Positions 17,237 to 27,437 of a DNA stretch of 52,606 bases are shown here, piece after piece. The notes under the pieces were generated by a model that was given only the letters and a program-made list of their open reading frames with translations, did not search any database and was not told the origin of the DNA. The DNA is from Pseudomonadota bacterium (GTDB taxonomy: Bacteria > Pseudomonadota > Gammaproteobacteria > Steroidobacterales > Steroidobacteraceae). The stretch covers positions 1-52,606 of the forward strand of contig JAJYFF010000011.1 of assembly GCA_021785405.1 (NCBI GenBank). The letters are read 5' to 3'. The first letter of the stretch is position 1; each line of letters opens with the position of its first letter. The translations under genes were made by a program, and so were the position numbers.

Positions 17237-17904
17237 GACGGCTCGGTCTCCTCGAGCCGGTAGCCGAGACCGCGCAGTGCGCGGATCGCAGCGGCGTCCC
17301 CGAGCTTCGCGCGCAAGCGCGAGACCTGCAGCTCGACCGCATTCGCCGAGGCGTCCTGATCGGGTCCGGAGAGCGCCTGCAGCAGACGGTCCTTGGAGAC
17401 GATCAAGCCGCTCCGTCTCGCGAGGCATTCGAGCACGAGCCACTCGCGCGCGGTCAGGTCGACGTTGGCGCCGTCGATCCACAAGCGATGGCCCGCGAGG
17501 TCGATGGTCATCCGCCGCATCTGGATCGCTTGGCCGAGCGCACCGTGCGCGCGGCGCAGCAGCGCGCGGCAGCGCGCGGCGAGCTCGGTCGGCTCGAACG
17601 GCTTGCTGAGGAAGTCGTCGGCACCGAGATCGAGCGCCTTCACGCGGTCGGCGAGCGTGCAGCGCGCCGTCAGCACGAGCGTCGGGAGCGTGCGGCCCGT
17701 GCTGCGCAGTCGCCGCACCAGCGACAGGCCGTCGATGCCGGGCAGGCCGACGTCGACGATGGCGAGATCGAACTCCTGCTCCGCGAGGGCGGCGAGCGCC
17801 GCCTCCGCGCTCGCGGCGCGAATCGTGCTCCAGTGGTCGCCCGCGAGGCCACGCGCCACGGCATCGGCGACGATGTCGTCGTCCTCGACGATCAGCAGGC
17901 GCAT
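17233..17904 (-). CDS. OmpR-family response regulator
   Basis: Encodes 223 residues. The receiver domain has acidic pocket residues near position 8, phospho-acceptor Asp51 in IVDVGLPGIDG, Thr79 in LTAR and Lys101 in KPF. The C-terminal winged helix (LTAREWLVLECLARR, ANAVELQVSRLRAKLG, IRALRGLGYRLEE) places it with QseB/TctD-type regulators. It is translationally coupled to the kinase gene. Regulators of this type bind direct repeats with about 11-bp spacing. Such a repeat occurs ahead of fimT, which makes the minor-pilin operon a candidate target. Confidence 0.93.
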   Translation of the reverse strand: MRLLIVEDDDIVADAVARGLAGDHWSTIRAASAEAALAALAEQEFDLAIVDVGLPGIDGLSLVRRLRSTGRTLPTLVLTARCTLADRVKALDLGADDFLSKPFEPTELAARCRALLRRAHGALGQAIQMRRMTIDLAGHRLWIDGANVDLTAREWLVLECLARRSGLIVSKDRLLQALSGPDQDASANAVELQVSRLRAKLGDAAAIRALRGLGYRLEETEPS

Positions 17905-17939
17905 CGCGGATCGCTCTCCCGCGTCGGCGGTCTCGTGGA

Positions 17940-19187
17940 TCAATCCGTTCCGGTCGCCTCGCCGAAGGCGCCGCGCTTCGGCAGCAAGCGGCCGAGCGCG
18001 TCCGCGTAGGTCTTCGCGAACGCCTCCGCGAACCAGTGCGGGAGTCCGTCCGCGGCGCGTTGCGAGAGCCCGGTGTACAGATCCCGGTACAACTCCCAGT
18101 AACGCGCCTTGTTCTGCGTCGCGAACACGCCGCGCTTGCCGTCGCGCTCGAAGCGCTCCTCGAGCTCGCGCGGATCGAATCGGCCGAGGAATTCCTCGAG
18201 CGCCGCGTGCAGGGCCGCGAGCGCTGCGCCGTTCTCGGCCTTGAGCCGCCGGAAGCGCTCGCGCACCGATTCGACCGAGCCGCCGCGCTTCGCGCTGGTC
18301 GTCAGCAGCGTGAACAGCGCTTCCTCGACGCCCTGGCCGAGACGGACCGCGCCCTCGCGATCCTCGTCCGGCGGGATCTGCAGGCGGGCACGGAATTCCG
18401 CGCGGCTTTGATCGAGCTCGGTCAGCCCGAGCACGCTCTCGCGCAGGATCTGGCCGGCGAGCTGCATCGCGAGGACGCGCGACTCGGGGCTCAGCCGGCG
18501 CGGGTCGATCCCCGCGCCGCGGCAGAACGCGGCGAGGCCCGGTTCGCAGTCCGCGTCGTAGAGCGCCGGCGCATGCGGCCCCGGCGCCGCTGCGCGCTCG
18601 AGGGTGAGCGGCCGCGTCATCATGTGCCACGGGACCGGCTCGGCGGCCGCGGCCGGCCGCGGCGGCGGGTCGGCCAGCAGCGGTTGCCCGTAGGCGTCAC
18701 GGGCGACCGACGCGAGGTTGGCGCCGACTCGGCCGCCCGGTTCGAGCAGTTCGCTCAAGTCGAGGTCGGCGCCGAGGTCGTCGGCGGTCGCCTTGTGCGC
18801 CGACGCCGGCGGGCTCGCACCGTCGAACGCGACGATCGCGCTCTCGTCCGGGGGGAAGTCGTTCGACGGTTCGACGCTCACGCGCAGCTCGTACTCGCCG
18901 ATCCGGACGTAGTCGCCGTCCTGCAGCTGGTATTCGTGGAACCGGCCGAGCGGCACCTGCGCGCCGTTCACATAGGTGCCGTTCGAACTCGTATCGACGA
19001 GATAGTAGCGTCCGGCGCGACATTCGATGCGCGCGTGTTTCCCCGAGAGGTAGCGCTCCGGGTCGGGCAACATCCACTCGTTGTCGCGCGAGCGGCCGAT
19101 CGAGCCGCCGTGGACGCCGAACACCTTGGACGCCTGGTCGCCGAGCCGGTCCGCGTGCTCGCTGACGACGCTTACGCGCAGGGCCAT
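17940..19187 (-). CDS. tagH: TagH-like FHA domain protein (type VI secretion associated family)
   Basis: Encodes 415 residues. The N-terminal FHA domain (about 24-105) shows GSIGRSRDNEWMLPDPERYLSGKHARI and DTSSNGTYVNG, the phosphothreonine-binding loops. The C-terminal domain (about 215-405) has EPGLAAFCRGAGIDPRRL and a long helical region with FDPRELEERFE, KARYWELYRDLY and FAEAFAKTYADAL, as in TagH proteins of type VI secretion clusters. TagH members read threonine phosphorylation by PpkA-type kinases. No other T6SS gene is in the window, so it is either an orphan or a detached cluster member. A Ser/Thr kinase with different architecture lies 24 kb away; a link is speculation. Confidence 0.85.
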   Translation of the reverse strand: MALRVSVVSEHADRLGDQASKVFGVHGGSIGRSRDNEWMLPDPERYLSGKHARIECRAGRYYLVDTSSNGTYVNGAQVPLGRFHEYQLQDGDYVRIGEYELRVSVEPSNDFPPDESAIVAFDGASPPASAHKATADDLGADLDLSELLEPGGRVGANLASVARDAYGQPLLADPPPRPAAAAEPVPWHMMTRPLTLERAAAPGPHAPALYDADCEPGLAAFCRGAGIDPRRLSPESRVLAMQLAGQILRESVLGLTELDQSRAEFRARLQIPPDEDREGAVRLGQGVEEALFTLLTTSAKRGGSVESVRERFRRLKAENGAALAALHAALEEFLGRFDPRELEERFERDGKRGVFATQNKARYWELYRDLYTGLSQRAADGLPHWFAEAFAKTYADALGRLLPKRGAFGEATGTD

Positions 19188-19232
19188 TTTTGCTCCGATC
19201 GGTTGCTCATCGGGATTTGCGGTAAGTCCTCG

Positions 19233-19238
19233 TATAAT
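19233..19238 (+). promoter_or_regulatory. Consensus -10 box ahead of the DUF1820 gene
   Basis: A perfect TATAAT in an AT-rich island of an otherwise GC-rich sequence, 35 bp upstream of ATG 19274. No good -35 hexamer at 16-18 bp is visible, so an activator or extended contacts may be needed. The complementary strand gives TATATT for the divergent tagH gene, so the two promoters probably overlap. Confidence 0.55.
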
Positions 19239-19273
19239 ATAACGAAACGCTACCAGCGTTCGGAGTCTGGCAA

Positions 19274-19615
19274 ATGGCCGCGAGTCACATTTTCAAGGTT
19301 TTGTTCGCCAACCAGGGCAAAGTCTACGAGCTCTACGCCCGCAAGGTGAGCCACGGCGGCCTGTTCGGCTTCATCGAGGTCGAGGAGTTGATCTTCGGCG
19401 AACGCTCCACGGTCGTCGTCGACCCGACCGAGGAAAAGATAAAGGCTGAATTCCACGAGGTAAAGCGCACCTATTTGCCGATGCATTCGGTGCTGCGGAT
19501 CGACGAGGTCAAGAAGCAAGGTGTCAGCAAGATCAGTGCCCTCGAGGGCTCCAACGTCGCGCAATTCCCGGTGCCGATCTACACGCCGGGCGGGGATTCG
19601 AACGCGCGCAAGTGA
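19274..19615 (+). CDS. DUF1820 family protein
   Basis: Encodes 113 residues; ATG 19274 is preceded by GGAG (19262-19265). The sequence HIFKVLFANQGKVYELYARKV, GFIEVEELIFGERSTVVVDP and KRTYLPMHSVLRIDEV covers the whole DUF1820 family, small cytoplasmic proteins conserved in Gammaproteobacteria and of unknown function. It lies just upstream of purL (49 bp), a neighbourhood that could mean cotranscription. No catalytic or metal-binding motif is visible. The family identity is strong; the role is unknown. Confidence 0.93.
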   Translation: MAASHIFKVLFANQGKVYELYARKVSHGGLFGFIEVEELIFGERSTVVVDPTEEKIKAEFHEVKRTYLPMHSVLRIDEVKKQGVSKISALEGSNVAQFPVPIYTPGGDSNARK

Positions 19616-19663
19616 CCTGAACGAGCGCGCGACCGGCGAGCGCGGCGCGCTGGAACGATCCAC

Positions 19664-22600
19664 ATGATCGAGTTTCCGGGCGCGCCCGCGCTGTCGCCAT
19701 TCCGGCTGGAGCGTTTGCTCGGCGAGCTGCGCGCTCACGACCCACGCGTGCTCGCCGTGCAGGCGGATTTCGTGCACTTCGTCGACGCGGCACGCGGGCT
19801 CGCGCCGGCCGAGCACGCGCTCCTCGAGCGTCTGCTGCGCTACGGCTCCCGGGCGCGAACCGCCGCGGCCGCGGCGTCGGGCGACGCCCATACCGTCCTG
19901 GTGACGCCGCGGCTCGGTACCGTCTCGCCGTGGTCGAGCAAGGCGACCGACATCGCGCGGGTATGCGGGCTCGCGCCGGTGCGCCGGATCGAGCGCGGCA
20001 CGCGCTATACCCTGCGGATCGCCCCGCCGGCGAGCGCGCCCGATCTCGCGGCGATCGCGCCGCTGCTGCACGATCGCATGACCGAGTCCCTGTGGCCCGC
20101 GGCCGCGCCGCCGCCCGGCTTCTTCCGCGAAGAGGCGCCGCGGCCGCTGCGACGCGTGCCGCTCGCGCGCGACGGCCGCGCGGCGCTCGCCGCGGCGAAT
20201 CGCGACTGGGGACTCGCGCTCTCGGAGGAGGAGATCGACTATCTCGCGCGCGCGTTCGCGGCCACGGGGCGCGATCCCACCGACGCGGAGCTGATGATGT
20301 TCGCGCAGGCGAACTCGGAGCACTGCCGGCACAAGATCTTCAACGCGGCGTTCCGCATCGACGGCGCCGAGATGCCGATGTCGCTGTTCGAGATGATTCG
20401 CGAGACCCATCGGCGCAGCCCCGGCGGCGTACTGTCGGCGTATCGTGACAACGCCGCGGTGATCGAAGGCGCGGTCGGCGCGCGGTTCTTCCCGGACCCG
20501 GCCACGCACCGGTATGCGGCTTCCGCGGAGCCGATCGACATCCTGATGAAGGTCGAAACCCACAACCACCCGACCGCGATCTCGCCGTTCCCCGGCGCCG
20601 CGACCGGCGCGGGCGGGGAGATCCGCGACGAGGGCGCGACCGGGATCGGCGCGAAGCCGAAGGCCGGCCTGTGCGGCTTCTCGGTGTCGAACCTGCGGAT
20701 CCCGGGCGCGCGGCGCGACTGGGAAGAGGATCTCGGCAAGCCCGAACGGATCGCGTCCGCGCTCGAGATCATGCTCGCGGGCCCGATCGGCGCGGCCTCG
20801 TTCAACAATGAGTTCGGCCGGCCGAACATCGCCGGCTACTTCCGCAGCTTCGAGCGCCGGACGCGCGAGGGCGACCGCGTCGTGGCGCGCGCCTACCACA
20901 AGCCGATCATGCTGGCGGGCGGCCTCGGGAACGTGCGCCGCCCGCACGTCGAGAAACACGAGGTCGCGGTCGGCGCGCCGCTCGTCGTGCTCGGCGGGCC
21001 GGCGATGCTGATCGGCCTCGGCGGCGGCGCAGCGTCCTCGGTCGGCAGCGGCCAGAGCGACTCGCAGCTCGACTTCGCGTCCGTCCAGCGCGGCAACGCC
21101 GAGATCCAGCGGCGCGCGCAGGAAGTGATCGACCGCTGCTGGGCGCTCGGCGAGCGCAATCCGATCCTGTTGATCCACGACGTCGGCGCCGGCGGACTGT
21201 CGAACGCCTTGCCCGAGGCGATCGCGCACAGCCAGCGCGGCGGGCGGATCGAGCTGCGGCGGATCCCGAGCGCGGAATCGGGGCTGTCGCCGATGGAGAT
21301 CTGGTGCAACGAGGCGCAGGAGCGCTACGTGATCGCGCTCGAGCCCGGGCGCGTCGCCGAGTTCGAGGCGATCTGCGCGCGCGAGCGCTGCCCGGCCGCG
21401 ATCGTCGGCGAGGTCACCGACGACGGCCGGTTGATCGTCGCCGATGCGACGCTGGGCGGGACACCGGTCGACATGACCATCGACACGCTGCTCGGCAAGC
21501 CTCCGCGGATGCGCCGCGAAGTGACCCGCGCGCCGCGCCGGCCGGAACCGCTGTCGAGCGCCGGCGTCACCGTCGAGGAGTCGCTGCGCCGGCTCCTCGA
21601 GTTGCCGACGATCGCCGACAAGTCGTTCCTGATCACGATCGGCGATCGCACCGTCGGCGGACTCGTGAGCCGCGATCAGATGGTCGGGCCGTGGCAGGTG
21701 CCGGTCGCGGACGTCGGCGTGACCTTGAGCGACTACCAAGGCTATCGCGGCGAGGCGCTCGCGGTCGGCGAGCGCACGCCGGTCGCGGTGCTCGATCCGC
21801 CCGCGTCGGGCCGGCTCGCGGTCGCCGAAGCGATCACCAACCTCCTCGCGGCCGACATCGGCGCGCTCGCGGACGTGCGCTTGTCGGCGAACTGGATGGC
21901 CGCGTGCGGCGAACCCGGCGAGGATGCGGACCTGTACGCGACCGTGCGCGCGGTCGCGATCGAGCTGTGCGCGCGGCTGCAGATCGCGATCCCGGTCGGC
22001 AAGGACTCGCTGTCGATGCGCACCGCGTGGCGGGATGCGGGCGGTGAGCATCGGGTGATCGCGCCGATCTCGCTGATCGTGTCGGCGTTCGCGCCGGTGC
22101 GCGATGCGCGGCGCACCTTGACGCCGCTGCTCGACCGGCGCGCGCCCTCGCAATTGCTGCTCGTCGACCTCAGCCGCGGGCGCGACCGGCTCGGCGGCTC
22201 GTGCTGGGCGCAGGTCTTCGCGCGCGACGGCGGCGAGCCCGCCGACCTCGACGACCCGGCGCTGCTCGCGGCGTTCGCGGCCGCGATGATCGAATTGAAG
22301 GCGCGGGGCCTCGCGCTCGCGTACCACGACCGCTCCGACGGCGGTACGCTGATCGCGCTGCTGGAGATCGCGTTCGCGTCGCATTGCGGCCTCGAGATCG
22401 ATCTCGGCGAGGTGCGCGACGCGGTCGCCGCGTGTTTCGCCGAGGAGCCGGGCGCGATCGTGCAGATCGCCGATCCGCAGGTCGCGGCGGCGCTCGCCGT
22501 GTTCGAGCGGCACGGACTCGGCGGCTGCGTCCGCGCGGTCGCACGGCCGGTCGCCGGCACCCGGATCGCGGTGCGCGCCGGCGGGCGAGCGGTGCTCGAG

Positions 22601-23563
22601 GCGTCGCGGATCGATCTGCACCGCGCGTGGAGCGAGGTGTCGTTCCGGCTGCAACAGCTGCGCGACCATCCGGATTGCGCCCGCGAGGAATACGACCGAC
22701 TCCTCGACGCGGACGACCCGGGGCTCGGCGCGAGCCTGAGCTTCGATCCGGCCGAGGACGTCGCCGCGCCGTACGTGAACACCGGGCGGCGCCCGAGCGT
22801 CGCGGTGCTGCGCGAACAGGGCGTGAACAGCCAGACCGAGATGGCCGCGGCGCTCACGCGCGCGGGATTCGACGCGTACGACGTGCACATGAGCGACGTG
22901 CTCGGTGGCGCCGTGAGCCTCGAGCGTTTCGCCGGGCTCGTCGCCTGCGGCGGCTTTTCCTACGGCGACGTGCTCGGCGCCGGCGAAGGCTGGGCGAAAT
23001 CGATCCTGTTCAACGACCGCGCCCGCGCGCAGTTCGAGACGTTCTTCCGTCGCCCCACCACGTTCACCCTCGGGATCTGCAACGGCTGCCAGATGCTCGC
23101 GGCCTTGAAGGAACTCGTGCCGGGAGCGGAGCGGTGGCCGCGGTTCGTCCGCAACCGCTCCGAGCAGCACGAGGCGCGGCTGGTCCTGGTGCGCATCGCA
23201 CCGAGCCGTTCGGTGCTGTTGCAGGGCATGCACGATTCGGTGCTGCCGGTCGCGGTCTCGCACGGCGAGGGTCGCGCGGAGTTCGACGCGGACGGCGGAC
23301 CCGAGCGGCTGCTCCAGCTCGGCGAAGCGAGCGTGCGGTACGTCGATCACCGCGGTGCGCCGACCGAGCGCTATCCGTTCAATCCGAACGGCTCGCCCGG
23401 CGGACTCGCGGGCGTCTGCAGCGCCGACGGCCGCGTGACCGCACTGATGCCGCATCCGGAGCGGGTCTACCGGACCGTGCAGAACTCCTGGGCGCCGCGC
23501 GAGTGGGGCGAGGACGGCGGCTGGATGCGGCTGTTCCGCAACGCGCGCGTGTTCGTCGGCTGA
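19664..23563 (+). CDS. purL: Phosphoribosylformylglycinamidine synthase
   Basis: Encodes 1299 residues, the full length of the large single-chain PurL of Proteobacteria. It converts FGAR, glutamine and ATP to FGAM in purine synthesis. The N-terminal and linker domains are followed by two AIRS-like halves ([62 protein letters not shown]). The C-terminal glutaminase domain has [22 protein letters not shown] with nucleophile Cys1139, and MPHPERVYR with the catalytic His and Glu. The upstream ribosome binding site is weak. A 1401-codon open frame on the opposite strand is a base-composition shadow. Confidence 0.98.
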   Translation: MIEFPGAPALSPFRLERLLGELRAHDPRVLAVQADFVHFVDAARGLAPAEHALLERLLRYGSRARTAAAAASGDAHTVLVTPRLGTVSPWSSKATDIARVCGLAPVRRIERGTRYTLRIAPPASAPDLAAIAPLLHDRMTESLWPAAAPPPGFFREEAPRPLRRVPLARDGRAALAAANRDWGLALSEEEIDYLARAFAATGRDPTDAELMMFAQANSEHCRHKIFNAAFRIDGAEMPMSLFEMIRETHRRSPGGVLSAYRDNAAVIEGAVGARFFPDPATHRYAASAEPIDILMKVETHNHPTAISPFPGAATGAGGEIRDEGATGIGAKPKAGLCGFSVSNLRIPGARRDWEEDLGKPERIASALEIMLAGPIGAASFNNEFGRPNIAGYFRSFERRTREGDRVVARAYHKPIMLAGGLGNVRRPHVEKHEVAVGAPLVVLGGPAMLIGLGGGAASSVGSGQSDSQLDFASVQRGNAEIQRRAQEVIDRCWALGERNPILLIHDVGAGGLSNALPEAIAHSQRGGRIELRRIPSAESGLSPMEIWCNEAQERYVIALEPGRVAEFEAICARERCPAAIVGEVTDDGRLIVADATLGGTPVDMTIDTLLGKPPRMRREVTRAPRRPEPLSSAGVTVEESLRRLLELPTIADKSFLITIGDRTVGGLVSRDQMVGPWQVPVADVGVTLSDYQGYRGEALAVGERTPVAVLDPPASGRLAVAEAITNLLAADIGALADVRLSANWMAACGEPGEDADLYATVRAVAIELCARLQIAIPVGKDSLSMRTAWRDAGGEHRVIAPISLIVSAFAPVRDARRTLTPLLDRRAPSQLLLVDLSRGRDRLGGSCWAQVFARDGGEPADLDDPALLAAFAAAMIELKARGLALAYHDRSDGGTLIALLEIAFASHCGLEIDLGEVRDAVAACFAEEPGAIVQIADPQVAAALAVFERHGLGGCVRAVARPVAGTRIAVRAGGRAVLEASRIDLHRAWSEVSFRLQQLRDHPDCAREEYDRLLDADDPGLGASLSFDPAEDVAAPYVNTGRRPSVAVLREQGVNSQTEMAAALTRAGFDAYDVHMSDVLGGAVSLERFAGLVACGGFSYGDVLGAGEGWAKSILFNDRARAQFETFFRRPTTFTLGICNGCQMLAALKELVPGAERWPRFVRNRSEQHEARLVLVRIAPSRSVLLQGMHDSVLPVAVSHGEGRAEFDADGGPERLLQLGEASVRYVDHRGAPTERYPFNPNGSPGGLAGVCSADGRVTALMPHPERVYRTVQNSWAPREWGEDGGWMRLFRNARVFVG

Positions 23564-23587
23564 GCGCGCGGCGCGCGCGCGGCACGG

Positions 23588-24271
23588 TCAGTACGCGGTT
23601 TCGGCGGTCGACGGGACGACGAACTTGCGATACGTCACCGCCTGGCGCAGCTTCGCCTTGCGGACGAAGGTCTGGTACAGGAGGTCCCGCATCACTTCGA
23701 GCAGCACGCCCGCGCGGCTCGCGTTCAGGGTCGGTTGGTGCGGCCAGGGGTCGGCGTCGCTGCCGAACAGCACCGCGCGGATGGCCGCGAAGGTCTCTTC
23801 GTCGAGCGCGGCGATCTCGCGCGCGTCCTGCAATTCGTCGAACAGGTCGAGCTTGCCGCGTTCGCCGAGTTCGCGGAACAGCGACTGCGCGGTGCGGCGG
23901 CACATCGCGCCGAACGCGTTGAAGCACCCGGCCGTGTAACAGGCGAGGGCTTCCTTGAATACGCCCTGGGTCTCCGCCGGCAGGTAGCTGAGCGGGAACG
24001 TCTCCGGCGCACGCTCGATTTCGACGAAATTCGCGGCGAGATCGACGCGGTCCGGCGCAAAGCCGAGTACGGGGAACTTGAGGAACACCGGTTCCCCGCA
24101 GGCGTCGCACAGGAACACCACGCCCACGTGCTTCGGCTGGCGACGGCTCAACTCCGCGATCCGGGGCACGCCGACCGGCGTCAGGTGCGTGTGTGCCTGG
24201 CAGTGCGGGCAGGCGAGCGCGAGGCCCGGGGGTTCGATCCGCAGTTCGTCCAGCGCGTCGATGTAGATCAT
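23588..24271 (-). CDS. DUF4145 domain protein with N-terminal zinc ribbon
   Basis: Encodes 227 residues. The ATG at 24269-24271 has a perfect ribosome binding site, GGAGGGG, 8 nt upstream; a GTG at 24280 overlapping the ettA stop is the alternative. Two CxxC pairs (Cys21/24 and Cys55/58) form a likely zinc ribbon. The rest matches DUF4145: FPLSYLPAETQGVFKEALACYTAGCFNAFGAMCRRTAQSLF, then a helical region. DUF4145 domains occur in nucleic-acid conflict and restriction-related proteins but also as stand-alone proteins like this one. It follows ettA by 5 bp on the same strand, so the two are probably cotranscribed. Biochemical function is unknown. Confidence 0.85.
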   Translation of the reverse strand: MIYIDALDELRIEPPGLALACPHCQAHTHLTPVGVPRIAELSRRQPKHVGVVFLCDACGEPVFLKFPVLGFAPDRVDLAANFVEIERAPETFPLSYLPAETQGVFKEALACYTAGCFNAFGAMCRRTAQSLFRELGERGKLDLFDELQDAREIAALDEETFAAIRAVLFGSDADPWPHQPTLNASRAGVLLEVMRDLLYQTFVRKAKLRQAVTYRKFVVPSTAETAY

Positions 24272-24276
24272 CGCGA

Positions 24277-25950
24277 TCACCCCTCCAGCGGCTTGTAGCG
24301 GATCCGGTGCGGCTGCGCCGCTTCCTCTCCCTTGCGCTTCTTCAGGTCTTCTTCGTACTCGCGGTAGTTGCCCTCGAACCAGACGACCGTGGAGTCGCCC
24401 TCGAACGCGAGCATATGGGTTGCGATCCGATCGAGGAACCAGCGATCGTGCGAGATCACGACCGCGCAGCCGGGGAACGCGAGCAGCGCTTCCTCGAGCG
24501 CGCGCAGCGTCTCGATGTCGAGGTCGTTGGTCGGCTCGTCGAGCAGCAACACGTTGCCGCCGGATTTCAGCACCTTCGCGAGGTGCACGCGGTTGCGCTC
24601 GCCGCCCGAGAGCTCGCCGATGAGTTGTTGCTGCTGGACGCCGCGGAAATTGAACCGTCCGACGTAGCCGCGCGACGAGGTCTCGTAGTTGCCGACCTTG
24701 ATGAGGTCGAGGCCGCCGGAGATCTCCTGCCAGACGCTGTTCTTGTCGTTGAGCGTCTGGCGCGACTGGTCGACGTAGGCGAGCGTCACCGTCGGGCCGA
24801 CGCGGATCTCGCCGGCGTCGGGTTTCTCGGCGCCGGTCAACATCCGGAACAGCGTCGTCTTGCCGGCGCCGTTCGGGCCGATGATGCCGACGATGCCGCC
24901 GCGTGGCAGGCTGAAGCTCAGGCCGTCGATCAGCAACCGGTCGCCGAACCCCTTGCGCAGTCCCCGGCACTCGATCACGAGGTCGCCGAGCCGCTCGCCC
25001 GGCGGAATGTAGATCTCGTTGGTCTCGTTGCGCTTCTGGAACTCCTGCGAGGAGAGTTCCTCATAGCGCTGCAGCCGGGCCTTCGACTTCGCCTGCCGGG
25101 CCTTCGGGTTCGACCGAACCCACTCGAGCTCCTGCTTCAGCGATTTCGTGAGCGCTTCCTGCTGCTTCTCCTCCTGCACGAGTCGCTGCTCCTTCTGCTC
25201 CAGCCACGAGGAGTAGTTGCCGTGCCACGGGATCCCATGGCCGCGGTCGAGCTCGAGGATCCACTCGGCGACGTTGTCGAGGAAGTAGCGATCGTGGGTC
25301 ACCGCGATCACCGTGCTCGGATAGTCGGCGAGGAAACGTTCGAGCCAGGCGACCGACTCGGCGTCGAGATGGTTCGTCGGCTCGTCGAGCAGCAGCATGT
25401 CGGGCTTCGACAGCAGCAGCCGGCACAGCGCGACGCGGCGTTTCTCGCCACCCGAGAGCTTGCCGACGACCGCGTCCCAGGGCGGCAGGCGCAGCGAGTC
25501 CGCGGCGATCTCGAGCTTGCGCTCGAGCTCCCAGCCGCCGACCGCATCGATCCGGTCCTGGATCTTCGCCTGTTCCTCCATCAGCTTGTTCATCTCGTCG
25601 TCGGTCATCGGCAGGGCGAAGCGGTCGCTGATCGCGTTGAACCGGTCGATCAGACCCTGCACGTCGCCGACGCCTTCGCCGACGACCTGCCGCACCGTCT
25701 TGGTCTCGTCGAGTTCGGGCTCCTGCGGGAGGTAGCCGACCTTGATCCCGGGTTGCGCGCGGGCCTCGCCCTCGATGTCCGCGTCCTTGCCGGCCATGAT
25801 CCGCAGCAGCGTCGACTTGCCGGAGCCGTTCAGACCCAGCACGCCGATCTTGGCGCCCGGGAAGAAGCTCAAGCTGATGTCGCGCAGGATCACGCGCTTC
25901 GGTGGGACGACCTTGCCCACGCGATTCATGGTGTAGATGAACTGAGCCAT
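24277..25950 (-). CDS. ettA: Energy-dependent translational throttle protein EttA (ABC-F)
   Basis: Encodes 557 residues, nearly the length of Escherichia coli EttA. Start ATG at 25948-25950 ([17 protein letters not shown]) matches the family. Two ABC ATPase domains: Walker [10 protein letters not shown] and GPNGAGKTT, signatures [16 protein letters not shown] and [13 protein letters not shown], and Walker [12 protein letters not shown] and [11 protein letters not shown], with both catalytic glutamates intact. There are no transmembrane segments. The linker between domains is the charged P-site tRNA interaction motif. It binds the ribosomal E site and couples the ATP/ADP ratio to the first steps of elongation. 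A strong sigma-70-type promoter precedes it. Confidence 0.96.
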   Translation of the reverse strand: MAQFIYTMNRVGKVVPPKRVILRDISLSFFPGAKIGVLGLNGSGKSTLLRIMAGKDADIEGEARAQPGIKVGYLPQEPELDETKTVRQVVGEGVGDVQGLIDRFNAISDRFALPMTDDEMNKLMEEQAKIQDRIDAVGGWELERKLEIAADSLRLPPWDAVVGKLSGGEKRRVALCRLLLSKPDMLLLDEPTNHLDAESVAWLERFLADYPSTVIAVTHDRYFLDNVAEWILELDRGHGIPWHGNYSSWLEQKEQRLVQEEKQQEALTKSLKQELEWVRSNPKARQAKSKARLQRYEELSSQEFQKRNETNEIYIPPGERLGDLVIECRGLRKGFGDRLLIDGLSFSLPRGGIVGIIGPNGAGKTTLFRMLTGAEKPDAGEIRVGPTVTLAYVDQSRQTLNDKNSVWQEISGGLDLIKVGNYETSSRGYVGRFNFRGVQQQQLIGELSGGERNRVHLAKVLKSGGNVLLLDEPTNDLDIETLRALEEALLAFPGCAVVISHDRWFLDRIATHMLAFEGDSTVVWFEGNYREYEEDLKKRKGEEAAQPHRIRYKPLEG

Positions 25951-25994
25951 AGGGAACCGTCGCGATGCGGCCAATCGGGGATCGGAAACCAGGA

Positions 25995-26023
25995 ATTATC
26001 AGCGACTCACCGCGACTTGTCAC
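25995..26023 (-). promoter_or_regulatory. Sigma-70-type promoter of ettA
   Basis: On the minus strand GTGACA (26018-26023), a 17-bp spacer and GATAAT (25995-26000), each hexamer one base off consensus. The start point would lie about 38 bp before the ettA ATG. The -35 box lies just inside the 3' end of the outer-membrane efflux gene, so ettA can be expressed independently of the pump operon. Confidence 0.65.
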
Positions 26024-27437
26024 GAAGCGCGGCCGCGGACCAGCCGCCCCCCAAGTCCCCGATCAACGCGACCGTGGTCACGAGCCGGCTCTGGCGCACC
26101 GCGAGGGCGCTGCGCCGATCGGCGAGCAGCGTCGCCTGGGCCTGCGCGACCGCCGTGTAATCGACGGTCCCGGCCTGGAACTCCGCGAGCGCGATCTCGG
26201 CGCCGCGCTCGGCGTCGGCGACCGCGCGATCGAGCACGACGGCCTGCGCCGCGAGGATCCGCAGGCCCGCGAGATCGTCCTCGACGTGCGCGAACGCGTT
26301 CAGCACGGTGTTGCGGTAGTTCGCGACCGCCCCTTGGTACGCGGCGCGGGTCGCGCGCACCTGCGCCCGGCGGGCGCCGAAGTCGAGGACCGAGAGCGCG
26401 CTGTTCGCGCCGAGCGACCAGACGTCGTTCGCGGTGTGCAACAGGCCGTCGAGCGGCGATTGCGCGAACCCCTCGGCCGCGGACAGCGACAGGCTCGGGA
26501 AGTAGGCGGCGGTCGCGACGCCGATCGCCGCGTTCTCGGCCGCGACCGTGCGCTCGGCGGCGGCGATGTCCGGCCGCCGCTCGAGCAGGGTCGAGGGTAC
26601 GCCGGGCGGTACCTCGGGCAGCGCCGGCAGCGTGCCCGCGGCGCGAATCTCGAGGTCTTCGGGGTTCTTGCCGACCAGCACCGCGATCGCGTGCGCGTAT
26701 TGCGCGCGCGCGACGCCGAGCGCGATCAGCGCCGCCTGCTCGGTGTCCAGCGCGGTCCGGGCGGCGATCACCGCCGAGGGCGGCGCGGTGCTCACGCCGG
26801 CGGAGGCCTGCTGCGTGACGATCCGCAGCGAGTCGCGGTACGCGCGCACCGTGAGGCGTTCGAGCGCGATGTCGGCGTCGGTGACCCGCAGGTCGATCAC
26901 GGTCGTCGCGAGCAGGGTCTGCTCCGCGAGGGTCGCGTTCGCGAGCTGCGCCTGGTCCGCCGCGGCGACCGCCCGGGTCTGCTCGAGCTGACGGCGCAGC
27001 CCGCCCCAGAGGTCGAGCGACCAGTTCGCGACGCCTTCGAGCGAACCCGAGTCGACGACCGGTCCGACGCCGCCACCGCTGCGGGTCGAGCGCGACCGGG
27101 TCACGGAGCCCGCGATCCCGATCGCCGGCAGCAGCGCGCTGCGCGCGATCCGGGTCTGTTCGATCGCTTGCCGATAGTTCGCGTACGCCTGCCGCACGGT
27201 CTGGTTCGACACCGCGACGGCGGGCTCCAAGCGGTCGAGCAGCGGATCGTGGAACGCGGTCCACCAGTTCCCCTTCGGCGCGCCGTCCGCCGGTCGCGCC
27301 GCGGTCCAGCCGGCGAGCGCCGTGTAATGGCGCGGCACCTTCACCGGCGGGCGGTGATAGTTGGGACCGACGGCGCAGCCGCCGAGCAGGACGCCGAGGG
27401 CGCCGATCGCGAGGGTCGCGAGGCCGGCCGTTTTCAT
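26007..27437 (-). CDS. RND efflux outer-membrane lipoprotein (NodT family)
   Basis: Encodes 476 residues. The signal sequence ends in LLGGC with lipidated Cys21, followed by AVGPNYHRPPV, the classic opening of OprM/NodT-type outer-membrane factors. Two OEP repeats follow (NWSLDLWGGLRRQLE, LLERRPDIAAAERTVAAENAAIGVATAAYFPSLSL, DFGARRAQVRATRAAY, AQAQATLLADRRSAL). It should form the trimeric TolC-like channel of the tripartite pump encoded upstream. Its ATG overlaps the mdtC-like stop codon (ATGA at 27434-27437). It is the last gene of the efflux operon. Confidence 0.94.
   Translation of the reverse strand: MKTAGLATLAIGALGVLLGGCAVGPNYHRPPVKVPRHYTALAGWTAARPADGAPKGNWWTAFHDPLLDRLEPAVAVSNQTVRQAYANYRQAIEQTRIARSALLPAIGIAGSVTRSRSTRSGGGVGPVVDSGSLEGVANWSLDLWGGLRRQLEQTRAVAAADQAQLANATLAEQTLLATTVIDLRVTDADIALERLTVRAYRDSLRIVTQQASAGVSTAPPSAVIAARTALDTEQAALIALGVARAQYAHAIAVLVGKNPEDLEIRAAGTLPALPEVPPGVPSTLLERRPDIAAAERTVAAENAAIGVATAAYFPSLSLSAAEGFAQSPLDGLLHTANDVWSLGANSALSVLDFGARRAQVRATRAAYQGAVANYRNTVLNAFAHVEDDLAGLRILAAQAVVLDRAVADAERGAEIALAEFQAGTVDYTAVAQAQATLLADRRSALAVRQSRLVTTVALIGDLGGGWSAAALRDKSR

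Noticed and set aside
17940-19187. A type VI secretion cluster around the TagH-like gene
   Set aside because: No TssB, TssC, TssK, TssL, TssM, ClpV, Hcp or VgrG-like gene is present anywhere in the window.
19250-23455. A 1401-codon open frame on the minus strand opposite purL
   Set aside because: Its translation is rich in Arg, Asp, Val and Ala with no domain, and it mirrors the codon pattern of purL. In GC-rich DNA such antisense frames are common shadows.
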